Source: Hygrocybe punicea
Taxonomy: Eukaryota; Basidiomycota; Agaricomycetes; Agaricales; Hygrophoraceae
Assembly: GCA_963556145.1 (NCBI GenBank)
Contig: OY744463.1
Span: 2,604,001-2,668,000 of the forward strand
Direction of reading: 5' to 3'
DNA: 64,000 nucleotides
The position numbers and the translations under genes were made by a program. Within the stretch, counting starts at the first letter, position 1. Every line of letters begins with the position of its first letter. Of this stretch, positions 48,288 to 57,986 are shown one piece after another. Under the pieces are notes generated by a model. The model had not been told where the DNA came from, searched no databases, and saw nothing but the letters and a program-made list of their open reading frames with translations.

Positions 48288-49149
48288 ATGCTCACTCGTT
48301 CCGTCACCAATACCATAATCAATGAGGTGGAAAAAATTCACTTGACGTGTGATATCTCCTCCCCGTCCTCCATGCGCCCTATCGCCATCAAATCAGAGGC
48401 GCTTGATACCAGGGCTGGCCCCTCCTGTTCACATCATTCGGAACATTCTTTCGCAAAACCGCTCACGCCTTCATGTACCTCGAACGCCTTCACATTCGAA
48501 TTGTGCACGACTGTCTCTCAAACTCCCTCTCACCTTCCCAAATCATGTTCTAAAAAGACATCCCGAAAAACGCCATATCTCAAGGCTGCAGCCAAACCTG
48601 GATTAGACAGAGAGGCGAAAATTCGAGAGCTCAAGGGGAGGGCTCTCAAAATAAAATCGACAGGAAATGCACCTGCAAGCGAACACCAGCGCCTTCTGTT
48701 GTTGATGGTGTTCGATGAGATTACTCCATACCCAGATGAATCGTGGCTTGCCCACATTTCTGTAGTCATCCGTCGGTATGTTCCTGATTACAATGCTGGA
48801 TCCCATTATTTCATCATACAATTTATGCAGAGAATACAATCAAGTCAAGAACTGGTTTTCAAACCAACGACAGAAGGAGGCCAGGGCGAATCGCGAGAAT
48901 ACCCAGAAATCTACCATGGGATCTCCAACCTATTCTTACAAACCGGCATCCGCCCTACGCAAGTTTTCTTGCGAGGGCCGTGCATTACGCTTGCGTCCCA
49001 AAGCCATCGAGTGCTGCAAGGCGGAGGACTGGTCAGATCGGTTTTTCGAAGAGGTTATCATGATACACAACTTTAAAATTCTCACCAAGCTGCGTCGTGC
49101 GGCAGCCATTAACTTCAAGAAGTGTTTCGAAGAGAGGCGGGCGCAGTAG
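48288..49149 (+). CDS. Homeodomain transcription factor, single intron
   Basis: Two exons: 48288-48775 and 48831-49149, joined over a 55-nt gt-ag intron that splits the homeodomain. The spliced recognition region reads LAHISVVIRREYNQVKNWFS and continues NQRQKEARANRE. The helix-3 core WF-x-N-x-R is intact, with Ser at homeodomain position 50. Helix 1/2 residues QRLLLLMVFDEITPYPDESW precede it. It is about 268 residues in all, with a Ser/Pro-rich N-terminus and a basic C-terminus. The neighbours (SEC3 and a glucosyltransferase) are not those of an A mating-type locus, so a mating role is not supported. Confidence 0.88.
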
Positions 49150-49325
49150 ACACGTAATATAATGGTCGTTCATTCTACAGTATTATTGTTGGAATGCATA
49201 TTAACATCTCCTTTTGCGATTCGGGTCGAGCTTTATCTACCTGCGATTTGGGCTTGTGTTGCAGGGATCCTGGGTATGACAATCTCGTTGGAATATTCTT
49301 CGTTAGGAATCCTAGTTTTTAGGAA

Positions 49326-50803
49326 TCAACTGAGAGATATCTCTAGCTGTTCATAGTTATCCTTCCTCCTCCGTCTCCTATCACACCTGAACCAAGCACC
49401 GACCACGCTGTCACGACCAGCTCTCCCGACCTCACCATTGCGTAGAATTTGATATTTCCTCCCCCTCCATTCTACCTTATCACCGACAATGGCCAACATC
49501 CATATCGGCAACGCCAGCATCTCTCGAGCAGCCCAAGCACCGATGAATCTCCAACGTGATGCATCAGGAACTGGGTGGCCGGCCAATGAAGCATATACAT
49601 CCAAGTCGACCAATAGCCAAAGTGCGAAATGGATGGCAAAAAATATCCAAGCAGAAACCCCAGCGATATGTCGGAGACTTGTGAAACCAATTATAGAAAG
49701 AACGCCACTCTCCGTAAATGGTTCTAAGAGCGTCGCAGCAAACGCCATATGCTTGCGGACACGGATCCAGCGGACACGACGCCAGACATAATCTGAAAAT
49801 GACATATTCCCGACCACATTACGTGCGACGTCGCAAGACAAGTCATGACGCAGACCGAGCTCATGCCAGAGAGCGCTTCCGATCATGTTGTCTTCGGCAA
49901 GAAACCGGCCAAAAACTGCGAGACCACACTCGCTCCGTTGGCTGGCACACTCCGCTGTAGCATCATGGATGGGTTTGAGTGATCCATTTACCCGCTCGAG
50001 GTCGGAGCGGCGGTAGATGTTGGATTTGCCCACAACACATGATTCAACTGCGACCGTGTTGATGGCTATATACATTTTGGCGTGGTTGGTATTGAGAAAG
50101 GCCTCCTCTATTTTTGATCCTAGTGTTCCCCCGCCGGCAAACGCGAACGGTACATGATGAACGAGACCAACACGCTTGGGTTCCGCAGCCGACATGAGGG
50201 CGTCAACGGAACGGGCAAGGGTTCCCGGAGCTGCCATGACATTGGAATCGAGTACCCATATAATGTCGTTCGCAGCTTGACGATATGAACGAATAAGATT
50301 ATTCACTTTTGGATTAACCCCCACGATCTCCTCCCCTACATTTGACACCAGTCATTTGTGACTGTGAAACACAATAGATAGTTTCGCACCTACTATCACT
50401 CTAGCATCGACATTTCTGTGTTTCTCCAACAACTCCCTGACCACCGAGAGTGCCTGGTCATCTTGGTCCGCGACTGAAAACAGTATTTCGTAATTCGGAT
50501 ACTCCTGCGTAAACGTTGATTCTAAATTCTCGTACAAATTGGTATCCAAGCCCTTGAGAGGCCGTAGTATCGATATACCAGGTACCGATGAGCGAGTTTG
50601 CGTTGCCAGAGGAGAACGAGGACGTAACCGATATTTTTTGCGACTGAGAAGTCAAATTATAAGTTGAAAAGGAAAGTGTCCAAAGGAACATACGCAACCC
50701 AACAACCCAGCAATCCGACCGACCAGATAGAGAAATAGCAAATCAAACCGACTACCGAGACGACCATAAAGACCACATCCTGGCTATTTGACCAGTTGGT
50801 CAT
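49326..50803 (-). CDS. Ceramide glucosyltransferase (GT21)
   Basis: Transfers glucose from UDP-glucose to ceramide in the Golgi/ER to make glucosylceramide, a fungal membrane and signalling lipid. The N-terminal signal anchor is within the first exon (start 50803, VVFMVVSVVGLICYFSIW). The processive-GT motifs D1, D2, D3 and (Q/R)xxRW are in place: FSVADQDDQAL, IIWVLDSNVMA, GRFLAEDNMIG and RRVRWIRVRK. ISILRPLKGLD near the N-terminus is also typical. C-terminal hydrophobic segments (SAWIFFAIHFALWLLVDLDV and an ALPIWMLAIVGD stretch) complete the family layout. The stop is at 49326. It is divergent from TatD over 196 bp. Confidence 0.93.
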
Positions 50804-50999
50804 GATCAACTGCGGGAAATTTCAAATTCGAAGCATGTCAAACACGTGACAAGTTTAGCGGATAGTACGTCGTACTACCAAGGCTGAGCTTACCCAGAGC
50901 TGTAACTGTCTCGCGCCCCACCACCGAGCAACAGTGTCCCCATCAAGTTATTCGTATCTGAGAGGGAGACAGCTCCTTCGTCACCTTCGGCCATATACC

Positions 51000-52525
51000 A
51001 TGCCTGTTACGGTTATCGCAAATAAACCCGTAGAAGAAGTCAAAAGCTCTTTCAGATTCATAGGTCTGAAGTTACCGTTGTTTTAACCTGATCGGCTGGA
51101 AACTTAACTCATTCATTTGTAATTATAACAGATATTGGAGGCGAGTTGACGGTAAATTCCGGAAGCCCCAACAAGCTAAGAAATGTTGCGTAGTAAATCT
51201 AACTGATCCCGTATTTCGAGGGGTTCATCACGGGAGGAGGAAACATGATGGTCTGTTTCCGCCCACTTCTCCCCTCTCGGCTTACTAATCTGAACTGGCA
51301 TGTTGAAGATGATTTCGAGGCAATGCTCGAAAGGTCTCGAGCGGCTGGCGTCAAATCTATGATCATCACAGGTGGGAGTCTTCATGAATCACAACAAGCT
51401 CTCCGCTTGGCCCAGAAACATGGTCAGTTGAACCTGGAAACGATACACCCTGCAACAGAGTCTGATTTATCGAAGGCTTATATGCGACTGTTGGTTGTCA
51501 TCCCACTCGTTCCATGGAATTCGACAAGTATAAGGGCGGACCGGATGCTTACTTCCAAGCATTGGACAACCTTTTAGAGAACAATATGAAAGGCAGGGGC
51601 AGAGCCGTTGCCGTCGGAGAATGTGGACTAGGCAGGTATATTCAGTGTTTGTACGCCTCATCCGGATTAATAGTCTATAGATTATGATCGCACTCATTTT
51701 GCATCCGAGGATATCCAAAGGAGACATTTCCGTGCGTGAATCCAAATACTTCTTCTGTTAGCCCTCTAAAATGATCTTGAAGGTTCGCAACTCGCATTAG
51801 CAAAGAAGTATCACCTTCCTCTTTTTCTTCATTGCCGCGCCGCGCATGCCGACTTTACCCGGATCCTGCGTGAGGAAGGGTTTGGTGACGGGGGGAAAGC
51901 CATTGGTGCAAAAGGAGGAGTCGTTCATAGTTTTACGGGCACAGTTGAAGAGGTCGTGGAACTGGTGAGCGAAGGAGTCACGTCAGAAGTTTCCCGTTGA
52001 GACAACCTGCTTCCATAAAGATGGATATGGGATTTCATATCAGGTAAATGCTTCCCTGAAGCGATATCCACTTCGCTGACTATCGCCCAGCGTCAACGGA
52101 TGTTCACTCAAGACGGATGACAATCTTGCAGCCGCCAAAGCCATTCGCCCTGAGTGTATACTCCTTGAGACAGGTTAATTTCGTGATCAACTCGTCTTTG
52201 CGGTTATATGTAATTTGACCTCATTCCAGATGCGCCTTGGTGTTCCATGACTTCCACGCATGAGTCCAAACGACACTTGGACAGCCTCCCGACCGCGTTT
52301 CGCACACTGTATTTCCCACCAGCTACCAAACCAGAGAATTTCGTTTATGGGAAACCAGTGAAGGGTAGAAACGAGCCATGTTCTATCGGAGGAGTTGCTT
52401 GGGTCATACATAAGCTGAACGACGTTCCCATTGAGAAGGTGACAGAGAAGGCGTGGAAGAACAGTGTGGAATTGTTTGGATTGGATGAATCCCCAGATAT
52501 TGATGCAGTCATAAGCAGTCAATAA
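51000..52525 (+). CDS. TatD-family metal-dependent deoxyribonuclease
   Basis: TatD family of the amidohydrolase superfamily; members have 3'-5' exonuclease activity and take part in DNA repair or apoptosis-like DNA degradation. The reconstruction from ATG 51000 uses a 9-nt exon and a GC-AG intron to give [20 protein letters not shown], where D-I-G-x-N-L is the usual family opening. Further blocks are [25 protein letters not shown] (HxH-like metal region), [14 protein letters not shown] (catalytic Glu), [39 protein letters not shown] and [13 protein letters not shown] (Asp). The stop is at 52525. The transposase gene ends 50 bp further on, in the opposite orientation. Confidence 0.92.
51132..51140 (+). 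other. 9-nt microexon in TatD
   Basis: Exon 1 (51000-51063) ends TTC-ATA-G. A 68-nt gt-ag intron (51064-51131) precedes ATATTGGAG, which joins to TA-AAT-CTA-ACT at 51194. The product is F-I-D-I-G-V-N-L-T, the metal-site opening of TatD proteins. Confidence 0.85.
51141..51193 (+). other. GC-AG intron in TatD
   Basis: The donor gcgagt follows exon bases GGAG and the acceptor is gcgtag, giving 53 nt. The alternative gt donor 10 bases further (gtaaat) shifts the frame and gives a stop. Only the GC donor yields DIGVNLTDP. Confidence 0.8.
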
Positions 52526-52528
52526 ACA

Positions 52529-53611
52529 TTAATATTCAATCCAATTTGTGACATTAAACCGCGACCCGGTGAAACTAAAAATAACCTGCATGACAGAAAT
52601 AGCCTTCTGCGTCTTCAGGTGTAATAATATCCACCACCTCATACATGTCAAATATAATCCCATCCCCTTCTGTTGCACTGTAATAGTCATGGTGGCGACA
52701 TAAGAAGTGTTCGATTTTCGAAAAAGCCCCCTCGACTGGATTGAGGTCGGGAGAGTATGGAGGAAGGTACTCGATTCGAACGCCTGGGAGAGATTGATAT
52801 AAAGCGATTGAAAACATAAATTACATACCGAACCGGTCAAAAAGTTCAAGTATCTCATCACCATGGTGGATTTTCGCATTGTCCATGACGATGACGCTCA
52901 ATGGACCCGGATAAGCCGAACATTTAGGTAGCTGTTGGATGTTTAGTATGAAAACGAGCCTATGAATGTGTAATAACGCACGACGATGAATTCAAGATAC
53001 TCCAGAAATACCGCCTTGGTCATTGAGCCCTCAACTACTGTCGTGGAGATGATTCCATCCAACGTAAGTAAAGCTGCAGTGGTCGTACGACGTCTGGATT
53101 GTACCGCCTCCTTTGAAAGCTCGTCTAAAAACCCAAGCTCCTCGGGAGAGTACTTTGCTATACGACAGATGAAATCGGCACGGCCTGCCTCGTTCCGTTC
53201 CATTGCGATATGCTTTAGCTTCTTCCTGCTGATTCCAGCACGTTCAAGCTCGCGATGAACTGTGGTGTAGTGAATAGATATGAAGCGGTTCGTTTTGAGG
53301 AGGTGGAGAAGCTTGTCAAGGAAGTATCGGGGGTTCTGATGAACAAGTTGAATTAGATAACGAATATCGCTGTGGTCGAGTTTCCGAAGCGGACCACGAC
53401 GGCTCTTGTAGGGAGTTTCTCTCCAGAGCTTTAGAATTCCAGACCACGTTCGTTTCGAGAATCCGCAGCAGCCTAAGATGTCGTCCAAGGCCAGAAGTTC
53501 ACGTTCATACAGTCGAATAGCCGCGACTTTGACATCTCGGATTTTCTGGTTCATAGCGTAGGTCGAACAAGCAATTTCCAATTTGCCAGTGCACCTGCTT
53601 CTGTAGTTCAA
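52529..53611 (-). mobile_element. DNA transposon region (IS630/Tc1-mariner type)
   Basis: The element sits between the 3' end of TatD and the 5' end of the thiolase gene. The limits given are those of the open frames, because I could not identify terminal inverted repeats or a TA target duplication by eye. If real termini exist they must lie close to the TatD stop (52525) and the thiolase start (53681). Confidence 0.7.
52575..53554 (-). CDS. DDE transposase of the IS630/Tc1-mariner superfamily
   Basis: The N-terminal helix-turn-helix region is KVAAIRLYERELLALDDIL and continues into GFSKRTWSGILKLWRE. The catalytic core has FLDELSKE (first Asp), SVIVMDNAKIHHGDEI (second Asp) and EYLPPYSPDLNPVEGAF (Glu). 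A 45-nt gt-ag intron (about 52796-52840) between DRFG and VRIEYL keeps the frame open. The start at 53554 (MNQKIRDVK) is chosen over 53611 because it matches the usual N-terminus. The DDE triad is intact and no internal stop was seen, so it may be a young or active copy. It ends in HAGYF at 52575. Confidence 0.88.
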
Positions 53612-53680
53612 GTTCGCGAGCCCGTGCCCGTGCTTCGAGTTTCGTCAGCTCGAACGCCGAGTCTTTCTTTGTCTCTTTCG

Positions 53681-55308
53681 ATGGATCGTGTAAAACAACT
53701 TTCTGCCCATTTTACTACTGGCTCTTCACAGGGTCTAGCAGCATTGGGCCGCAAGCGGCCTGACGATGTTGTCATTACTATGGCTATTCGTTCCCCACTT
53801 TGCAAAGCGAAGAAAGGTGGCTTCAAAGATGCCAGGTTCGTGCGCGTTGCCATGCTTCTTACCAGACATACCCGGGGATAACATACGAGAATTCAGAACA
53901 GACGAATTGATGTTGGAGATGTTCAAGGTCTGTGTCTGCTTCTTTACCTTGAACACCTCATTCACAACCGATCTTAGCAATCCATCGCTCTTTCGAACGT
54001 CAATCCTGCACTTGTCGGGGACATTTGTGTTGGCACCGTTCTCACACCTGACGCCGTGTACCATGCACGAGCCGCCGCCCTCGCAGCGGGGTACCCTGAA
54101 TCAGTACCTGTCCAGAGCATCAATCGTTTCTGTTCCAGCGGTCTCATGGCGGTGACGACGATTGCTAACCAAATACGAAGTCGTCAGATTGAAGTTGGTC
54201 TGGCGATTGGTGTGGAGAGCTTATCTGAGAAGTACGTTGGCACTACTGTTACCTACCGTCAATACTATTTTCTTCTGTTCTCAATAGTCCAGACAAGGGC
54301 GGTCCATCACTAAGCGAAGACATTGCAGCGAACGCCTCTGCAAGAGACTGCCCGAAGCCAATGGGTTGGACCTCGGAGAATGTGGCGCAGGACTACGATA
54401 TTTCACGCGAGCACATGGATGATTTCGCTGCCCAGTCGTTCCAGCGGGCTGAGCGGGCTGAGAGAGCTGGGTATTTTGCAAGCGAGATCGTTCCTTTCAC
54501 TGTTTATCAGAAGGATGCTGCAACGGCAACACGAACGAAAGTTGTCATCACCAAAGATGATGGAATTAGGTACGGCACGACTAAGGAGTCCCTCTTGAAA
54601 ATCAAACCAGCGTTTCCACAATGGGGAAGGTCGTCTACAACTGGCGGAAATGCGAGTCAAATAACCGACGGTGCGGCGGCAGTCTTGCTGATGTCGAGAC
54701 GAAAGGCGGAGGAACTGGGTTTGAATATCCTCGGAAGACATGTTTCTACCGCTGTTTCTGGCGAGTTCGAAGCTGCTTCTTTGCTAGTTTGCCATTCACT
54801 CGAGTCTGCAGGGGTTCCACCTCGTGTCATGGGTATCGGTCCAGTTTACGCTATCCCTATGGTTTTGAAACAAGTTGGAATTACTCTGGACGATGTGGAT
54901 TTGTTTGAGGCATGTCCTGCTCTGATTCTCGTGGTACAGACTATGTCGAATACCTTTTTTTCATCCCAGATCAACGAAGCTTTCGCGTCACAGTGTGTGT
55001 ATTGTATAAGTACCCTGGGAATCAATGCCGAAAAGGTCAATGTTAATGGAGGAGCCATTGCCTTGGGTCACCCTTTAGATGAGTGTTCCTCTTTTTTGCA
55101 ACTTTATGTCGCGTTGACGGTCGTTGGCGAATACGTTGCACGGGCGCTCGACAGATTGTTACTGGGCTAAACGAATTGGAGCGAAGGAAAGGGAAGGTAC
55201 GACATAGTCCGCGGAAGGTTCTTGTGCTGATAACCAATCAAGGTTCTCGTCACCTCGATGTGTATTGGGGCGGGTATGGGTGCAGCTGCTGTCTTTACTC
55301 GAGAGTAG
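53681..55308 (+). CDS. Peroxisomal 3-ketoacyl-CoA thiolase
   Basis: Last enzyme of peroxisomal beta-oxidation, cleaving 3-ketoacyl-CoA to acetyl-CoA. The N-terminus from ATG 53681 has RVKQLSAHF, which fits a PTS2 peroxisomal signal. Family blocks are INRFCSSGLMAV (nucleophile Cys), NASQITDGAAAVLLMSR, VPPRVMGIGPVYAIP, DLFEINEAFASQ, NGGAIALGHPLGCTGARQ (catalytic His) and SMCIGAGMGAAAVF (second Cys). All catalytic residues are present. Three introns in the 3' half need non-standard ends: GC-AG at 54761-54811 and 54910-54969, and AT-AC at 55079-55134. The stop is at 55306-55308. An open frame read without the AT-AC splice ends early at 55170 and lacks the second catalytic cysteine. The transposase start is about 127 bp upstream, divergent. 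Confidence 0.92.
54761..54811 (+). other. GC-AG intron in the thiolase gene (51 nt, in frame)
   Basis: The donor gcgagt and acceptor ctgcag remove 17 codons. Splicing gives STAVSGVPPRVMGIGP, as in other thiolases. Without splicing the frame stays open, so automated annotation will tend to retain the insertion. Confidence 0.8.
54910..54969 (+). other. GC-AG intron in the thiolase gene (60 nt, in frame)
   Basis: The exon ends TTT-GAG; the donor is gcatgt and the acceptor atcccag; the next exon begins ATC-AAC-GAA. The junction gives the canonical DLFEINEAFA. The length is a multiple of three without an in-frame stop. Confidence 0.82.
55079..55134 (+). other. Probable AT-AC intron in the thiolase gene (56 nt)
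   Basis: The exon ends CAC-CCT-TTA-G at 55078; the intron begins atgagt and ends gaatac; the next exon begins GT-TGC-ACG-GGC. The junction gives HPLGCTGARQ, the canonical thiolase motif. No AG acceptor lies between 55084 and 55145 that would keep this motif. The donor resembles GTGAGT with A at +1, pointing to a U2-type rather than U12-type AT-AC intron. A TTGAC branch-like site is near 55113. Confidence 0.7.
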
Positions 55309-55492
55309 TGTAGTTGAAATGACAACCGGCATCTCGGCAGAGGGCCAAATATTGAATCTGAGACATTTTATCACGACATCGCCTTTGCCTTTCACCATCA
55401 TCACCGGTGCATAAAATTACCTGCGAGTTCGTCTGCTGGTAGCCGTCTCTCTTTAATTTTCCTCACCGTTTCCATCTTCTCTTGGATCCTCA

Positions 55493-57986
55493 ATGGCGGC
55501 AAACTACAGTTCCATTGAGCACCAACCACCGTTTGCATCAGGCAACTACAACTCATCAACAGACTACATCAGATCTCCCCCTCGGAACAAACGTACGAGC
55601 AATTGGGTCAAATTTGTCGCTCCCATCGTCGTCCTCATTGTCATTGTTGGTGCCGTTGTTGGTGGTGTCATCGGAAGTCGCAAGAAGGTCAACAATGCAG
55701 CAGGCTCAGGCTCCGGCTCCGGTTCAGCGGGTGCCGCGAGCTCTGCTATCAGCGCAAAAAACTCCATCGGCCGTTTTGCTACAACCACTGACAGCGAGTA
55801 CATGATGCCCATATACCCTTCCACTGTGAGTGTCTAGCTATTTTTTCTATGCTTGGAAACCCTTCCTCACATGTGCCGTAGACTGATACTGCTGTATTCA
55901 CCACCCCCACGTTCATCTCTACCACGGATACTTCACTCGCTTGGCCCCCAGATTCCTTCCAACCATCTAATCCCGACAAGCTTACTGTTCGACCCGACCG
56001 TCCGCGCCTCATCGCTCCTGCCTACAAATGGGCAGCTCTCCCCAAGCTCATCCAGAGTGACCCTTACCTCAAAGGCTGGAATGACAGCATTTTCCGCAAT
56101 GCCTCCGACTATTACTCACAGCAACCCGTTACATATTTCATGGATGGCCCTAGTGGCATTTTGGATAATGCTCGTGAAATCAAAATGCGAATCAAAGCAT
56201 TTGCGTATGTCTACCGAATGACGAACGACACCAAGTGGGCTGATCGGGCATGGGAAGAAGTGCAGGTTTGTTTATAATGTTTCAATATTGTATTGTCCCC
56301 TCACGCAATGCTCTTGCGTTCAGAATGCGGCTGGCAATGGTACATCTACTTTCGGACCTGCCGTGGACAGGTGGAATTCGCAGCACTTCCTCGACGTCGG
56401 AGAATTTACCGCCGCATTTGCTATCGCGTACGATTGGCTATATGATGCGTGGACATCAGATCAGAGGAGTCAAATCATGTTCACCATGATCGAATACGGG
56501 CTCAAATTTGGAGTAGCTGCATATACCGATCCAACCGTTAGTTATGGCTGGTGGAGAAACAACACCACCGGAAATTGGAATTGCGTTTGCAACTCGGGGT
56601 TGACCATGGGTTCACTGGCAATTCTTGGTGACGATACTTCCGGCGTCGCATCTCAGCTACTCGGTCTCACGGTCGACAATGCCAAGCAGAACTGTGCTTT
56701 CGCTGTGTCCACTGATGGCACATGGGCGGAGACAGCCAACTACTGGTATTTCGGAACAACGGGACATGCTGAGATGACTTCATCTCTCATGACTGCAACC
56801 GGCTCTGATTACGGTCTGCTCAGCGTTAACCCCAACTTCAACTTGACGGGTTTATACCACATGTACGCTTTGGGCACTACATCGCTTTTCAACTATGGGG
56901 ATCATGGTCCCAACAAGTTTTCTACCACCGCGAACTCTATGATCTTCTATGCTGAGCAATATCGCCAACCTCAATTTTCCCTCTTCCAGCGCGACCAGTA
57001 TGATGCTGCTGAGCCATGGAGTATGTTCTGGTACGATGCCACGGTCTCCGGCGCATTCTGGGATGGTCAACCTTTGGATCATCTATTCGATGACGGTCTA
57101 GATCAGTGGGCTTCTATGAGGAGCAGCTGGACTGATCACCACGCGTTGTATGTTGCTATGAAGGCTGGGAAAAATCAAGGTCATCAAACACACAACGATC
57201 TTGACTGTGGTGACTTCGTCCTTGATGCCCTTGGCACACGGTGGGCTGGGGAGCTGGGTTCGGCGGACTATAGGGCGCCAGATTATTTCAGCAGTGACGC
57301 ACAGGACAGCCCACGGTGGCTGTACTATCGAAAGATGACGGAGGGACAGAATACAATCTTGGTCAATCAGTCAAACCAGAATGTTCTGGCTGCCCCAACC
57401 GTGGAGTTCGACTCCACTGGGACTGCTCAAGGATCGAGCACGGTGTTCCAAGTTCCAGACAAGTCTACCGCCTACTTCACAGCCGATCTTACTAGTGCAT
57501 ACTTTGACGTGTATGTATCAGTTTGGTATTTGCTGGCCAACGGCTGATGAAAAATATTTCAGCACATCCTTTAAGCGTGGGGTACGCACCATCAATAACC
57601 GAAAGCAGGTGCTCATTCAGGATGACATCTCCGCCCAAGGTCCTATCCAATGGCGGATGCATACCAACGCAACTGTCAATATTAATTCCGGAGGCACTTC
57701 GGCTGCATTGATGCTCGATGGTCAGACAATGGATCTGACAATGCTGAACCCACCGTCTGGTGCCACCATAACGACGTCTCTCGCAACGCGATTCCCCAGT
57801 GACCCCACTCCCCCAGCCCCAGACCAGGAGAATCCCAATGTGACGGTGGTCATTATCAGCTTGCCTGCGGGGACGTACAGCTTGCAGGTGTTGTTCAATC
57901 CTCATTGGCCAGGGATGTCGACGAGTGATTTCGTGACTCCAGGATCCGTGCCCATTGACCAGTGGTCAGTTACCAGCCATCCTTAG
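55493..57986 (+). CDS. Heparinase II/III-like polysaccharide lyase, type II membrane-anchored
   Basis: A short N-terminal cytosolic region (MAANYSSIEHQPPF) is followed by one membrane anchor (WVKFVAPIVVLIVIVGAVVG), then basic SRKKV and a Gly/Ser stalk. The lumenal or extracellular part has an alpha/alpha-toroid lyase region: RPRLIAPAYKWAALPKLI, GEFTAAFAIAYDWLYDAW, YGWWRNNTTGNWNCVCNSGL, DGTWAETANYWYFGTTGHAE. A beta-sandwich with GKNQGHQTHNDLDCGDFVLD follows. Several N-glycosylation sites are visible. This is the heparinase II/III-like fungal family, whose natural polysaccharide substrate is not known. The stop is at 57986. A convergent gene lies 640 bp downstream. Confidence 0.85.

Noticed and set aside
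48288..49149. A mating-type A locus based on the homeodomain gene
   Set aside because: There is only one homeobox gene, and the flanks are SEC3 and a glucosyltransferase rather than the usual mating-locus neighbours.
52529..53680. Terminal inverted repeats of the transposon
   Set aside because: Only a short direct match (ccaatttg) was found near both ends. No inverted pair with flanking TA duplication could be supported by eye.
55079..55134. A minor-spliceosome (U12) AT-AC intron
   Set aside because: The donor atgagt does not resemble the U12 consensus ATATCCTT and no U12-type branch site (TCCTTAAC) was seen. A U2-type AT-AC intron fits better.
54361..55170. The continuous 269-residue frame as the true thiolase C-terminus
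   Set aside because: It retains two insertions absent from other thiolases, disrupts the HPLG motif and loses the second catalytic Cys.
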